DNA of 64,000 nt, taken from Eucommia ulmoides (taxonomy: Eukaryota > Streptophyta > Magnoliopsida > Garryales > Eucommiaceae). Positions 23,055 through 35,046 of this stretch are shown here, piece by piece. Made by a program: the position numbers and the translations under genes. The stretch covers positions 37,300,501-37,364,500 of the forward strand of contig CM028328.1 in assembly GCA_016647705.1 (NCBI GenBank). The letters are read 5' to 3'. The notes under the pieces were generated by a model, which was not told where the DNA came from, ran no database searches, and saw only the letters and a list, made by a program, of their open reading frames with translations. Position 1 is the first letter of the stretch. Each line of letters begins with the position of its first letter.

Positions 23055-23713
23055 AACATCTTCATTCTTAATTTAAGTTGCTGCAAAAAAAAAAAAAAAA
23101 AGGGAAACCAGAAACTGAAAAAAAAAAAAAAAACAGAAACAAAAGCAAAAAAAAAAAAAAAAAGAAACAGAATAAAAAAAATAAAAAAAATCCCGCAGCT
23201 CCAAAATTCGAAATTTATTTCTTCTTATTCTATTCCGCAAATTTATCCTTTATGCTCTTCTTATTCACTTTACTTTTGTCCTAAATCTCATTCTTAGTTA
23301 AATTGATTTGTTGAGTTTGAATTATCATGAGAAATTTCTGATTGAGTTTGGTTAAGTTCGATAAAAAACTAAAAGAGTGAACTAAAGAGTGGAAAAAGGC
23401 AAGAGAGTATGAGCTCATAAGAGGGTAAAAGCCGAATTTGAATGAAACACGAGCGCGAGTGCCATCAATCTTGAGGGAAACTTGTGAGAGAGTGTTTGTG
23501 AGGTTCGCATCCTAGTAATATGTTCTTTCATATTTATTCCTTCATAAAAAAATTTTCTTGACCAAATTATATCATCAGATCTATTGCATTTTTTTTTTTT
23601 CGTTCTAATTCAAATCTAGTCCAATCTTGAAAGAAAAAAACGCGGTGCATATTTGTTTTGATCATATTTTTCGTTTAAATATTGTGCTTCTTCAAATCTT
23701 AATTTAAAGTTGC

Positions 23714-23748
<35 letters not shown>

Positions 23749-24116
23749 CAGAAGCAGAAACAAAAAAAAAATTAAAAAAATTGAGAAAATTCAGTAGCCC
23801 CCCCCCCAAACAAAAATTGAGAATAATTTCTTCTTATTCTACTCTATAAACTTTTCTTTGTGCTATTTTTGTTTCCTTTGTTTCGTTCCTAAAATCTCAT
23901 TCTTAGTGAATTAAATTGTTGAGTTTGGATTGCTACAAGGAAATTTCTGATTGAAATTGGTTAAGTTCAATAAAGAACTAAAAGAGGGAACTAAAGAGTG
24001 GAAAAAGGCAAGAGAGTTTGAGCTTATAAGAGGGTAAAAGCCGAATTTGAGTGATACACGAGTGGAGTGACATAGTTTGAGTGCAAACACATGAGGGAGT
24101 GTTTGTGAGGTTTGCT
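23055..24116 (+). repeat. Tandem duplication of the G leader
   Basis: Two copies with a period of about 611 bases. Copy 1 covers about 23055-23512 and copy 2 about 23675-24116; shared blocks are CTTAATTTAA(A)GTTGCT, GAGTGGAAAAAGGCAAGAGAG and GTAAAAGCCGAATTTGA. Long A runs (23084-23200 region and 23718-23750) sit at the same place in each copy. The second copy leads directly into the gag ATG. Confidence 0.75.
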
Positions 24117-24141
24117 AACCTTGTTTTGCAGGTTACTAAAC

Positions 24142-25260
24142 ATGTCTCGAGAAACAAACAAAGGCTCGTCCGATGAAGCACATGAAAGGATGGACATAAT
24201 GGATGCAAAAGATTTCTACAAGGTCTTGGAGCAAAAGTTTCAACAGTTGAACTTGCGATTTGATGAAGTGCATGAACGACTAGACAAAACTGAGTCTAGT
24301 TCACGGAAACCACCTAAAGCTCCTAATGTACAACGACGAGAGAGGAATTTGCCTCGATATGAATATATAGATTATGATGGGGATAACCTAGATGAAAAGG
24401 ATCGCATCTTTAATGCGAGCTTGGGAAGATTTGGCCATAGATATGGCAATAGAGAAGATAGATATGGGAAGCAAATCGATAATAACTTTGGAAGCATCAA
24501 GATGAAGATTCCATCGTTCCAAGGGAAGAACGACCCTGAAGCGTACTTGGAGTGGGAGAAGAAAATGGAATTGAACTTTGAGTACTGAAACTACTCTGAG
24601 CATAAAAAGGTAAAACTCGTTGTAATTGCATTTGTTGATTATACTATAATATAGTGGGATCAACTTGTGATGAACAGAAGGCGAAACCATGAGAGGCCTA
24701 TTGAGACGTGGGCTGAAATAAAGGCCATAATAAGGAGAAAATTTGTCCCTAGTCACTACTATAGGGATTTGTACCAGAAGTTACAAAGTCTTACTCAAGG
24801 CTATCGGAGCGTGGATGATTACTACAAGGAGATGGAGATCGCTATGATCCAGGCTAATGTCGAGGAAGATAGAGAAGCAACAATGGCAAGGTTCTTGAAT
24901 GGGCTGAATCGGGAGATTGCCAACGTGGTGAAGTTGCAACATTATGTGGAGTTGGAGGACCTGGTGCACATGGCAATAAAGGTGGAACGACACTTAAAAG
25001 GAAGGGAACTTGGTTATTTCAGAACCCAGGCTCTTCTACTTCATGGAGGCCGAATAGGAGAATAGACGAAAGGGTTGTTTCAAAGTCCAAAACAGAACCA
25101 CGAAAAAGGAGAGACGATTTGCCCAATGTTAATAAAGCATATGTTGAGGGAGAGATTAAAACCGACAGCGAGAGTGATAATGACCAAATGCTACCCCATA
25201 GGGATGCTTGTGACGGTGATGTGGAGTACTTGGTGGAGGGTGAGTTACTTGTTGATTGAC
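24142..25260 (+). pseudogene. Gag of element G
   Basis: ATG 24142 follows the leader. After a charged N-terminus comes the conserved retrotransposon gag core: FGSIKMKIPSFQGKNDPEAY, LEWEKKMEL, IETWAEIKAIIRRKFVPSHY and YRDLYQKLQSLTQGYRSV, then EEDREATMARFLNGLNREIA. This wording is typical of plant chromovirus gags (CRM/Reina-like). Stops at about 24586 and 25063 and a lost zinc knuckle make it inactive. A repetitive Glu/Lys/Ser stretch is encoded at 25293-25440. Confidence 0.8.
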
Positions 25261-25561
25261 GTGCTCTAAGTGCGCAAGTCGCGGAGGATGACATGGAACA
25301 ACAAAGGGAAAATGAGGATAAAATGAAATTAAAAAGAGAGAATGAGTTGAAAAAAACTTGTGAGACCGAGAGTTCAAAAAAATATGAGAAAGAGGAGAGT
25401 GAAAAAGAAAAAGAGAGTGAAAAAAATGAGAGAAAAATGGAAAAACAAGTGAGTTTTTATGCTAAGGCGAGTGATGTCAATATGGCTTTTTATACAAATC
25501 AACCTATATTTGTACTCTTGTACAAAGAGGCTTGTTTTACCACTAACGAAATTGACAAATC

Positions 25562-26110
25562 TTGTCTAGTATTGTAGTTTATATGTTGCAGAAATATAAG
25601 GACATGTTTTCTAATGATGTGCATAGCGGTTTTCTACCTTATAGAGGGATTGGGAATCAAATCGATTGTGTGCCCTTCGCAATGATTCCTGACCAACCAG
25701 TAGCCTATAGGCATAATTTGGAGGAGACAAAGGAACTTCAAAGGCAAGTTGAGGAGTTGATGGCCAAAGGGCACGTACGAGAAGGCAGGAGTCCGTGCGC
25801 GGTACCAGTGCTACTTGTGCTTAGGAAGGATGGGACTTGGCGAATGTTTGATAATTTCCGAACTATTAACAACACTCTGGTAAAGATTCGCGGACGAATC
25901 ATTTTGAAGAGAGGGGAGCACCATTAGAGGATCAGTTACATGTTCCAATTAGGCCTATTACTAGGGAAAGATTCAAGAAAAATCAAAGTAGTACTTAATG
26001 GGCTAATTCAAGAGACTTGGCCCATGTCTACAATAGTTAAGCCCAAATTAGGCCCATCGGGCAGTCAAGGCCAAATCCATCTCATCAAAGCAAGCGAATA
26101 GGCTTAGACA
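25562..26110 (+). pseudogene. Truncated pol of element G: RT start fused to pol C-terminus
   Basis: The RT N-terminus is clear: GFLPYRGIGNQIDCVPFAMI, EETKELQRQVEELMAKGHVR and SPCAVPVLLVLRKDGTWRMF, up to TINNTLVKI near 25885. The next bases encode RGRIILKRGEHH and then RPITRERFKKNQ and NGLIQETW, which are the last residues of such polyproteins. The RT catalytic core, RNase H and integrase (over 2 kb) are therefore missing in one internal deletion. The copy cannot have moved by its own enzymes after this loss. Confidence 0.75.
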
Positions 26111-26132
26111 TGAACTCAAATGGGCCAAGTCA

Positions 26133-26712
26133 TGTGGACCACGAAATTTTTATCATATTTATTTTATTATTTTAAGTCTTTTAATTATTTTTAGGCTGAT
26201 TTGTAAGCTTGATTGCCAAGTAAATCATTTCCTTTTCCAACTAGGAATGTAAGCCAAATTAGGAAGTTTCCTTATTCTTTATTTAGCAATTAGATTTTAG
26301 GGTTTCCTTTTTCCTCCATGAAGACCCACGAATTTCAAAGTGTATTAGGGTTTCTTTCTTATTCTCTTAGCCGCCTATTTAAGGTGCTTTGTAAACCTAC
26401 GAATTTCACATTACTTTGATTAATAAAAATTGTGAGAGTTTTATCTTTAGTTCTTCATAGAACTTTTTCTGAACTTATCAAGAGTTTCTTGTGGCGTTCA
26501 AACTTATATCTTTGATTCATGATTCATTCTAATCATTGGGTCAAGATCATTATACCATTGGTTCGTGTTTCATTCATAAACGTTGGGTCAAGGTAATCTA
26601 TCTTTCAATTTCTATATTTTTAGCTCGTTCAAAATCTGATTTAGTTTCGATCTTCGCAAAGAAATCCTAAGTTGGTTTCGGGTCTCACTAATCCTTGGTG
26701 AGATTCGCATCA
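26133..26712 (+). repeat. Element G, direct LTR (3')
   Basis: Probable start TGTGGACCACG after the pol end, end GATTCGCATCA. A TATA-like TATTTAAGG is at 26375-26383, and the expected start of transcription is near 26408. The right third (26434-26712) is the part repeated in inverted form at 22636. The start is less certain than the end because there is no direct partner to compare. Confidence 0.6.
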
Positions 26713-26870
26713 CCTCATCAACCTATAGCCTAGTTGGAAAAGTTGGCCCTAAATTGCGAGGGCCCTTATCGAGTCGTGAAGATTAACTGACCTAGAACGT
26801 ACTTCTTAGAATACTTGGAAGGATCGGATCGCCCATCTAGAGGCCTTGGAATATTATTGAACATCTAAGA
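26713..26870 (+). pseudogene. H1 pol fragment: integrase C-terminus
   Basis: It reads LEKLALNCEGPYRVV and then TYFLEYLEGSDRP and a changed RPWN...HL segment, which is the conserved end of gypsy integrases (xLxPNWEGPYRV...LxDxxGxxLPRPWNxxHLKKYY). It follows directly on 22635 when element G is removed. Stops are present. Confidence 0.75.
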
Positions 26871-27104
26871 AGATACTTTATTTAAAAAGATATTTGTTCT
26901 TTTTCCTATTATGTATTCTCATTTCAACCACTTGAATTAATGTTATTCTGTAATTTGTTCATATATGTTTGCCTATTCATCTTCAAGCAAAGATAAAACT
27001 ATTAATGAAAATAGTTCGACAATCAAAGATAAAATTGTTTGTCAAACAATTTGGTAGTCCTTAGTATGAGGTAAACCTTTTAAGACAAAATTGTTCCTTA
27101 AAAC
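26871..27104 (+). repeat. H1 3' untranslated region, left part, with short repeats
   Basis: There is no coding sequence. Degenerate repeats occur around 26985-27060 (AATAGTTCGACAATCAAAGATAAAATTG and similar), and they continue on the other side of B at 49292-49500. AAAAC at 27100-27104 is the left half of the B target duplication. Confidence 0.5.
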
Positions 27105-28231
27105 TATTAATGTCGGATTTTGAGCGACCTCAACGGTATGGTCCGGTCACTTGTTGATAGAGATCTTTGCCCCTACTGGGATGGGGATGGAGAAGTCCGA
27201 GATCACTCCGCCTGGCCCGGGATGGGTAGAGCTGCAGTGAACCGAGATGGGAATAGAGCAACGAGCCAACCTAAGGGTCTTCCAGTCCGTGGAGAGTCTT
27301 TCGACAAAGAAGGGATGAGTTTGAGCTGGAATGAGCTTAAATACCTTTCGGTCCGAGAAGAGGTAGGCCTGAGCTGGGATGAGCAGTACCTTAACACCTG
27401 TACAAAGAATATTTTGATCTGTGGAGAGATGAATCCGAGCTAGGATGAGACCGAACTGGGATGAGGTATCACCTCGACACTTGCACAAAGGACTTGCCGG
27501 AATGGTCTCGGCATGTCCCCTCTGACGTGAGAATAAGCGCTCAAGGGGGAGATTTATAAAAATTCTACCAAGAAGAGTAAGAAATTTTGGTGTACCTTTG
27601 AGCATTGGCATACCCTCCTTTATATAGGCCTTGAATGGATTAGTTTAGGGGCTTAATCAAGGATTAGTGTCTCAATAGTGTGCCATCTCAGCATGTAGCC
27701 AATAAAAGGAAGACAAAAAAGCTTTATCTTGCGAGCCTAGGCTTTTTGGCCTTTTTACTGAGGCCCATGGCAAAATATCTGCAATTGGAAATTTGGCCTA
27801 GCCCACGATACGAGAAGGATTCATCCTTGTTGTACCCGAGATGGAGAGTTCGGTCCCTGTCTTTCCCAGATAATTGGAGACAGGAAAGGGGAAGTTGTAA
27901 GGAGCTTCCTGCCTTTTTCTTCTCGGATAACTGGAGACGGGAAGAGGGGATTCGTTGAGGAGATTGAGAAGTCAATCCTCGAGATGGGTAATATTACTGT
28001 GGATAATGCCTAGATGGGGAAGGTTTATTCATCCCTATGGTGGCTTACCAGCTCTTCTTGGAGGGTGTTGCTGATGAGGCCTTTGGAATGGCAGATATGG
28101 GTTTAAGGTGCGTCCTTGCCTGGTACGATCTTCACACTTAGTCTTTGGTGAAAGTTGATCTTGGTGGAGAGTTGTAGACATGTGACGGTCTTCTATTGGT
28201 TGCGTTGGAGTGACCATTTTTACACTCATCA
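27105..28231 (-). repeat. Element B, 3' LTR
   Basis: Plus-strand ends are TATTAATGTCGG (TG decayed to TA) and ACACTCATCA. It matches 48351-49291 closely and the A LTRs more distantly. A TATATAAAGG core on the minus strand is near 27619. Confidence 0.85.
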
Positions 28232-28250
28232 GTTGCCCCCAAGACCTAGT
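28232..28250 (-). other. Element B polypurine tract
   Basis: The minus strand reads TAGGTCTTGGGGGCAAC immediately before the LTR start TGATGAG. The G5 run is better preserved than in A. Confidence 0.65.
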
Positions 28251-28671
28251 GTTGAGAAAGAACTCGAAGCATTGGGGACTCCATTATGAGCCTTTACCAG
28301 AGTTATGATACTTCTTTGGGGTCTTTCTAGGTGTTCGGAACATTATCTGGACTTACAAATATGTTGAGGATAGAACAGTCTTTTTTCCGAGAAGGAGAAT
28401 AGGTTGTTCCGAGATGGGAACAACCAGTTTGTCAGGAGTAACGCTCGGCCCGTTAGGCCTGCAAAAAGCCACGCGTACATTACGTGGATGTCATGCGCAT
28501 TCCCTACGCATGTCCAATCAGTTTGTGTCTTTTCAATGCGCCTCTTCAATGCCTATGTCATGTGTACGTCACACGCATGCCCTGCAGAACCGACGGAAAG
28601 ATGACTCGTGTCTACACGATTTCTAAACGGAGCGTTCTTCCTGGCGATATCAAATCGTCATTCCTAGAGGC
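28251..28671 (+). other. Upstream region of the antisense gene in B
   Basis: It aligns with A 1860-2230 (shared GAAGGAGAA, GAGATGGGAA and GGCCCGTTAGGCCTGCAAAA blocks) and would be the promoter-side flank of the antisense gene before element D split it from its TATA box at 37693. Several ATGs and short open stretches are present but differ from A and are not convincing genes. Confidence 0.45.
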
Positions 28672-30782
28672 TATAAATACGGCATTTTGACCATCCCGCA
28701 AAATTTTATGCTTTATTTTATTTTTATTTTCAAAAAAATAAAAAATAAATAAAAAAATAGAGAAAAAATAAAAGAAAAAATGAAAAACTAAAAGAAAATA
28801 AGAAAAAAAAAATAAAACTAATAAAAATGGAAAAGAAAAGGTTTCTTTGTCAAAATGGGATTATGTTTCCTTTTCTCTTTCCTTTTAGGTTTTCTTTCCT
28901 TTTCCTCGTCGAATTGGGACTAGGGTTTCCTAAGATTTATAGGATTTTTCACTCTCCATCCTTATTATAAATAAGACCCGCTTCCTCATAGTTTAGAAAC
29001 AAAAAAAATTCAGAGAGAAATCCTTCAGAAAGATTCAGAAATTGAGAGGAGTCACCCCCTTTAGAAGAGTGATTCTCAAATAACTTTCGGGAAGCCGTCT
29101 GTGAAAGAGGAAAATACGGGTATCAAGATTCTTGGCCTAGAACATGTATGTTTGTCTAATTTTTAATTCTTCTTTCAGTTTATTTTATTCTTTTCGCAAT
29201 TTAAATTTCTGCAAATTTTATTTATTTATTTATGTATTGTCGTCCGATGATCCGATGAAAACGTCGAGGTGGGTTTCTCATGCTTAAACCTAACCCCCGA
29301 TCATTAGGTGAAGAACGTTTTCATTATTTATTTTATTTTGTTTTGTTTTGTTTATAAATTCATAAACACAAAAAAATAAAGTCGTCCGATGATCCGATGA
29401 AAACGTTGGGGTGGGTTTCTTGTGCTTAAACCTAACCCCCGATCGTTAGGTGAATGATGTTTTCGTTATTTATTTTTCTGTATTTTCTTTATTTATTTTT
29501 ATTATTGTTATCAAAACCCCAAAAAAACAAAAAAATCAAAAAATTAAATAAAATAATAAAAAATTTATTTGTGGAAATTAATCCTTATGAACCTTAAAGT
29601 GAATTCGACGATTCGATAAATCGTGGGAGAGTTTTACGTGACCTCGTTTCCATTCCCCGACTCGAGTGGAATTTAGAAACGAATGGTTTTTAGGAAATCT
29701 CTTCCCTTAGTAAATTTTTCGTGGGATTTCATTCAAAGTATCGAAAAGATTAATTTCAACTAAATTGTTTCCGCGAACCTCCCTCGATTCTCTTATCCAT
29801 AGAATTTGAGGGAATTTCAAAACAAAATTTCTTTAAATTAATCAGGCAAACTCAAAGTAGATTTTTTTTTGCATCCACTTTGCATGTTTATTTCTCATAT
29901 CATTTAGACGGCATGTTTAGGACACTTTCACGATTTACACTTTTCATACATATAGTTTTTATTTTTTTATTTTTTTTTTACGAATCCACGCTACTTTTTC
30001 ACATCTAGTCATGACACGTGCACCACTTTTTTTTATTATTAAATCATTGTCATGCATAATCACATTAATTCATGTAGTGTTCCTTGTTCGATTCCTATAT
30101 TCATATTAGTTTGCATTGACATATTTAAATTAAATCGTTTAGTTTTTTTAGTCACTTTTGCATAAAAAATAAAACTTATTTAGATGTTAGTTTTGCATTC
30201 ATATTTTCAAATCTCATTCATCTATTTTAGTTTGCATATTTAAATTAAAGAAATCACTCGGAAATATACATAAACCCCCCTCCCGGGGACCATTCTTGTC
30301 GAATCCTTAATATTCGATAAGAAGTTATACCGGGGGAACATTCCCAAAAATCCAAAAACTTGTGTCACCTTATTTGTGAAAAATACCAAAAAGATTTTAT
30401 AAGAAGGGAATGATTTCAAAATAAAATAAAATACTCGAACTAAACTAATTGGACTTAATTGGATATAAGGTACCATTTTCGGACGGGTGTCTTAGGGTGC
30501 CTAACACCTTCCCCGAGCGTAACCGACCCCCGAGCCTTTAAATGAATCTTTGGTTTAACCGTGTTTTTTTGAGTCAATTTTTTACTTGGCCTTTTAAATT
30601 ATTTTCTAAAAATTCAATGACCTAACAGACCATTTAAACCCAATGCTAGATGGCGACTCCTTATTTTTTAAAAATAGCCTAAGTATATCTTTTGAGAAGA
30701 CCGGCGCTTTAAAAAACCCCTCTCTCCTTAAGCTTATTTATTCTTTTTTATTTTTTCTTTTTTGAAAAAACGGGACGCGTCA
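28672..30782 (+). repeat. Element D, 5' LTR
   Basis: It ends GGGACGCGTCA. Its first base pair is TA where TG is expected, but the next 26 bases align with the start of the other LTR. It contains a 142-bp direct duplication (29239-29380 and from 29381; GTCGTCCGATGATCCGATGA start) and many A/T homopolymers. The predicted leader region AAGACCCGCTTCCTCATAG is shared with the other LTR. Confidence 0.85.
29239..29520 (+). repeat. 142-bp tandem duplication in the D LTR
   Basis: Two copies start GTCGTCCGATGATCCGATGA at 29239 and 29381, each followed by a GGTGGGTTTCT...CCCCCGATC block. The other LTR has the same pair at 36115 and 36257. The duplication therefore existed in the parental element. Confidence 0.85.
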
Positions 30783-30784
30783 GC

Positions 30785-30802
30785 TGGCGACTCTGCTGGA
30801 GA
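30785..30802 (+). other. Primer-binding site of element D
   Basis: TGGCGACTCTGCTGGAGA, two bases after the 5' LTR. It is nearly identical to the TGGCGACTCTGCTGGGGA site found in many plant Ty3/gypsy elements. Confidence 0.8.
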
Positions 30803-31342
30803 TTGTTTGAGGGTCGAGCCTAATATGTCCAAATAAGTCCAACTATTCCATGTTTGAATGTTATATTTTATTTTGTTATCTTTTCTTTCTATTTTTTGTA
30901 AATAAGTTATGATGTTTATTTCTTTTCTTTTCTTTCTTCTCTCTCGGGCTCTTATATTGTTATAAACCCTCCGACACAAGTCCAATCGTCTTGTATCCAT
31001 ATTATCCCCTTGGGATTCTATGATACAAGATGGGGGGTTTCATACTTGATGGATTGATGATATCTTAGGAAGTATTAAAAACCAAACGAGTTCGAAGTTT
31101 CCAATACCGGTTAAGATACGAAAGAATTTTCATAAACCATTATCTGTTTTGATCGGTCGTTATCAGAATTGAAATATTTGAACTCAGATGGGTTTTAAGA
31201 TTACCTAAGACCCACGTGGTCTAATAAATAGTTTTGTTATAGAATAGGACGAGACAGTAAAATTGGTCCCAGAAAAGCAATTCTGGTTCCCCCCATTTGA
31301 AGTCTGGTCTTTACTCGTAGCCGAGCCTAGACTCACTCCAGG

Positions 31343-33201
31343 ATGATATCAGAAAGTAATCTCGAATCTCCCCATGCGGCCCAGATTGCTCGTATATAGG
31401 AAACCATTGACATGCTGAGGGAAATGATCAATGAACTTAACCAGCCTCAGGAGGCACCTATTCCCCCGTCCAATGGAACTCCAGTGACTGAATCACCAAA
31501 TAGAAACCCTCCAAGTACCTAGATGGAGAAGTCTGTACCGAATTCGAACCATAACGGCCCATACTTCGCGGGATCAGTCTACTATGGACCCTAGATTGGC
31601 CCTCATCCTTTCAACTATGGAGCACCAGTATACCCCAGCCAGGGGCATATCTATCAGGCTCTACCTGAAGGTTCGGCCCCTCCTACAGCCCAGATCTTCA
31701 TCCACCCGGAAAGGGTCGTTGCTCTACCAAATGATCTAAATGCTAATCGACCAGCCCCGGTCGTTGAAACCGCAAACAGAAACGAAGATGGACCCTCTCC
31801 AGCCTGGGTTCTAAAAATGGAGGAATTGGAGAAAACCATATAAGAACTAAAAAATGAGAAGTCATCCAAAAAAGCGCCATACAAGGAGCTGTCATCACCA
31901 CCCCGGGTGGTGTATCCGGAAAACTTCGTAGTTCCGGAGTTCACAAAGTATGACGGTACTGGCCCCCCAGAATGGAATATCAATATCTACAAGGAGGAGT
32001 TGGGAGTTTATGCTCAAAACGAAGACCTTTGCCTGAAGATGTTCTGACGATCGTTGAAATGATTGGCTCTCAGCTGGTATATGACCCTGAATTTGGCACA
32101 GATTAAGACGTTCGAGGATCTAGTAGAGGCCTTCTGTGAGAAATATGTGTACAATAAATATACCATGCCGGACCGTAATACCCTCTACTAGATACTGAAG
32201 AGAAAAGATGAAAGCTTCCAAAGGTATACTACCCGCTGAGGGAGGAAGCTGCCAAAGTTATCCCTAGGCTAAGCGAAGAGGCTCAGTTAGAGATATTCAA
32301 GTCAATCCAGACACCGTCGTTCTATCAAGATCTATCGAGCATAGCAGTGACTTCCTTCAGCGATGCGATCAAACAAGCCAAGGTGATAGAAGAGGGAATA
32401 AGAAGCAAAAAGATTAAAGGGACCTCGCCCGATCCGACTAAGAGGTTAGCCTCGCCAAAGAAAAGAGATGATCGGGTAGCTGTCATCGTTTCCCCCCAAC
32501 AAACCCTTCACCAAAACAATCCCCAAGCTTCCCATCCCAAAAACTACCTGAACTAGAACAACCAATATCACAACTACCCTCCTCAAAATCGCCAAAACCA
32601 ATATTATCCTTGAAACCAACCCTATTCCCAAAGCCGTCCCGACTACTACCAAAACGTACCTCCTCCTTACCAAAACCACACTCCCCAATATTATCCCCAA
32701 GCCTATCAAGCACCCTTTTACCATACATATCAGCCAAACCCAAACACCCTGCCTCAAATTCCTAACCACACCCAAAAGTCAGGAACCCAATACCATCAAA
32801 GCTATCTACCTCGTACTATTGGGAAAAACTTCTGAAATGATGATAAAGAATTGCTAGACCTTCCGGTCTCAATTACTAAGATGTATCGGAACTGTTTAAA
32901 TCATGGGATACTAACACCCCTTCCATCCTACGAGCCTAAGCCCGTGAGTAAAGCTGTTTCTTCAAATTCTTTCTGTAAATACCACTCGGGAACTAGAGGA
33001 CATGTGACCGAGCAGTGCTTTCAGCTAAAGGATAAGATCCGGGAGTTCATACGGACGGGAGCCATCACGTTTTCTAAAAAGCTTGAGATCGGTATGCCAA
33101 ACTGTCAGCAGAATCCGCTACCTGAGCATGTACTTTCAAGGAGTGGTGACGTTAATCTTTACCAAAATGTTGGTGCATATGGGAGAGATTCATGTGCCTG
33201 A
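31343..33201 (+). pseudogene. Gag of element D
   Basis: ATG 31343 opens MISESNLESPHAAQIARI. Domains in order: an N-terminal helix (MLREMINELNQPQEAPI), a Pro-rich and Tyr-rich spacer, a coiled segment (WVLKMEELEKTI), the capsid core (FTKYDGTGPPEWNINIYKEE, LALSWYMTLNLAQIKTFEDL, FCEKYVYNKYTMPDRN), a Pro/Gln/Tyr-rich repeat stretch at 32500-32800, and a knuckle near 32970 (CKYHSGTRGHVTEQCFQLKD) similar to Tat/Ogre-type gags. Stops are present (first at 31397), so it is inactive. A conserved DVN(L) motif lies after the knuckle, where protease would normally follow, but the frame stops. Confidence 0.75.
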
Positions 33202-34410
33202 GGCTCGTTTTGGAAAATCTAAAGGCTACAAAACTAGGTTTTCTTGTTTACGTTCAATTTGCTAGAAGTTTTGATAAAATTGGGACGTTTTCGTGTACTC
33301 ACCTTTCCATCCCGTTGGTCTTTTGGATGGAAAGGTATTTTGCTCTGTAATGATTTTTAAATTTCAATAAATGTACTATTGTTTTATCCAAAACTGTGGT
33401 CTAATGTTTGAATCTTACCCTTTCAGGTACCTAAAATTGCCTGCATGTGTTGTATGTGATGTGACTGAGTGAGGATGCAAGTATATGATTTTAAATACAA
33501 AATTAGACCACGATCCAATAGGAATAGCAATAAAGAAAGGTTTTGTTCAACCAAACGATGGAAAGATTCAAAAGGCCCCCTGACTAAATCCGACAGCAAT
33601 TCCAGAGTACCAGAAGATTAGAAAATCCAGATTGGCTTCCATTTCCCTAGAGATACTTTGATATGTTGTTGCAAGCTGATCAAACCATCTCCAGTGGTCC
33701 TTCAGTGATTTGATAAAACCAGGTGTAAATATCCTGGTATGCCTGCTGTCAGGCCCAATAGCGAAAAGGGAACACAATCATTCCAGGTCAATGATCCCAA
33801 TATAGAAGCTCAAATGTTGCAAAAAGATCTCAATTCAAAAAGAAGATCCAATTCATTTTTAAGCTTGGCTGCTCCCAAACTATTGTAAGTTCGATCATTT
33901 ATTTAAAAAGAAAAAAAAAAGAAAAATGAAAAGTGGGGTAATCGAGCAAGAAGCGTTGCTGCAAATGTGGAAGAGATTTGAAGAAAAAAGAAAGAAGATA
34001 GATTGATTTGTTTAAGTTTTCTACCTCGGTCCAAATTGGCGAGCAAACAACGTTTTTGGGGATCAAAACTTGATGGATTTGAATGGAATTAGAATTTGTG
34101 AAAAGAAATATTGGTCGTGGTTTGGAAATGTATTAGAACCGTATTCCGCTGCAATCTGACTCAAGATCTCACATAAAATCATATCGGGTATTGAAGGTAC
34201 TCATTTTAGTAATTTTTGAAATTTGCTTATTTTTTTGGACTAAATCAGTTTTACAGGACTTGAGAAAACACAGAACAAGCAGGAGTATTAAAATCCCAAG
34301 TATCGAATCACTTAGAAATTTGAAAAGACAAGAATCCAGTCGAGCAAGCTAAGGAGATCTTGACGAAGCATGTTGGACCCTCCCATGAGTTGAAAAGCGA
34401 AATCTCAGAA

Positions 34411-34466
<56 letters not shown>

Positions 34467-35046
34467 AGTTTCATCAAATCACCCGAGACATGCCCTGCCC
34501 TGAGTTGGAAAGCGAATCTTTTAAATTCTAATGGAAGAATCTCCCGATATCGCTCCGATCCAAGCACCATCAGCTGAAGCGATTACGACCGAAAGGGGGG
34601 AACAGAATTGTGAGTCATCAAAGGTAACAAATTTCAGACTAAATTTTTATGTTTGCCCAGTTACAAGGATCTCAAAGGGACTAGAAGTATGGATTTCCCT
34701 ATCACTAGGACTTCTTATCTTCTGACTCGAGTTGGAGACTCTTATTGCTGAAAACTCAGAAGCTCTAAATGAGCATTCAGGTATGCGTTTTGCCCTGAAA
34801 TAAGCGTTTTTTCCTGAAAGGGGCGTTCAGTGAACTACGCTAAACCTCATCCTCGGCATAATGCTAAGGTACGTAGGCAACCACTAAAGGTTCGGTCAAA
34901 TGAGAGTCAGCCCCAGCCAAAGGCTTGGGCACATTTTATATCTTTGCTCTCTCATTTTTGTCCAGCCACAAGCTAGGGAATATTTTATACCTATGGACTT
35001 TCTTTTGTCCCCCAACCAAGAGGGCTAGGGCTTGATCAATTTTCTA
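33202..35046. other. Element D, non-coding middle
   Basis: Protease, RT, RNase H and integrase would be expected here but no trace is visible on either strand. A run of 51 A is at 34414-34464. The last part (34780-35040) contains AACTACGCTAAACC and TAAGGTACGTAGGCAACC blocks and the CAAAGGCTTGGGCACATTTTATA region. I see no gene. Confidence 0.55.

Larger units (their letters stand above)
22636..26712 (+). mobile_element. Element G: chromovirus-like Ty3/gypsy copy with inverted ends
   Basis: The left end TGATGCGAACCTCACC and the right end GGTGAGATTCGCATCA are inverted copies over about 280 bases. Flanks CCTCT (22631-22635) and CCTCA (26713-26717) look like a 5-bp target duplication with one mismatch, and H1 integrase reads across the site. 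Inside, in plus orientation, are a duplicated leader (22916-24141), gag (24142-25260), a piece of RT (25562-25890), the extreme C-terminus of pol (25891-26110) and one direct LTR. A normal element has two direct LTRs; here the left one is replaced by an inverted LTR end. Confidence 0.7.

Noticed and set aside
22636..26712. Element G as a DNA transposon with 280-bp terminal inverted repeats
   Set aside because: Inside are gag, RT and pol C-terminus of a Ty3/gypsy element, and the inverted ends are an LTR terminus with TG/CA. An aberrant retrotransposon explains it better.
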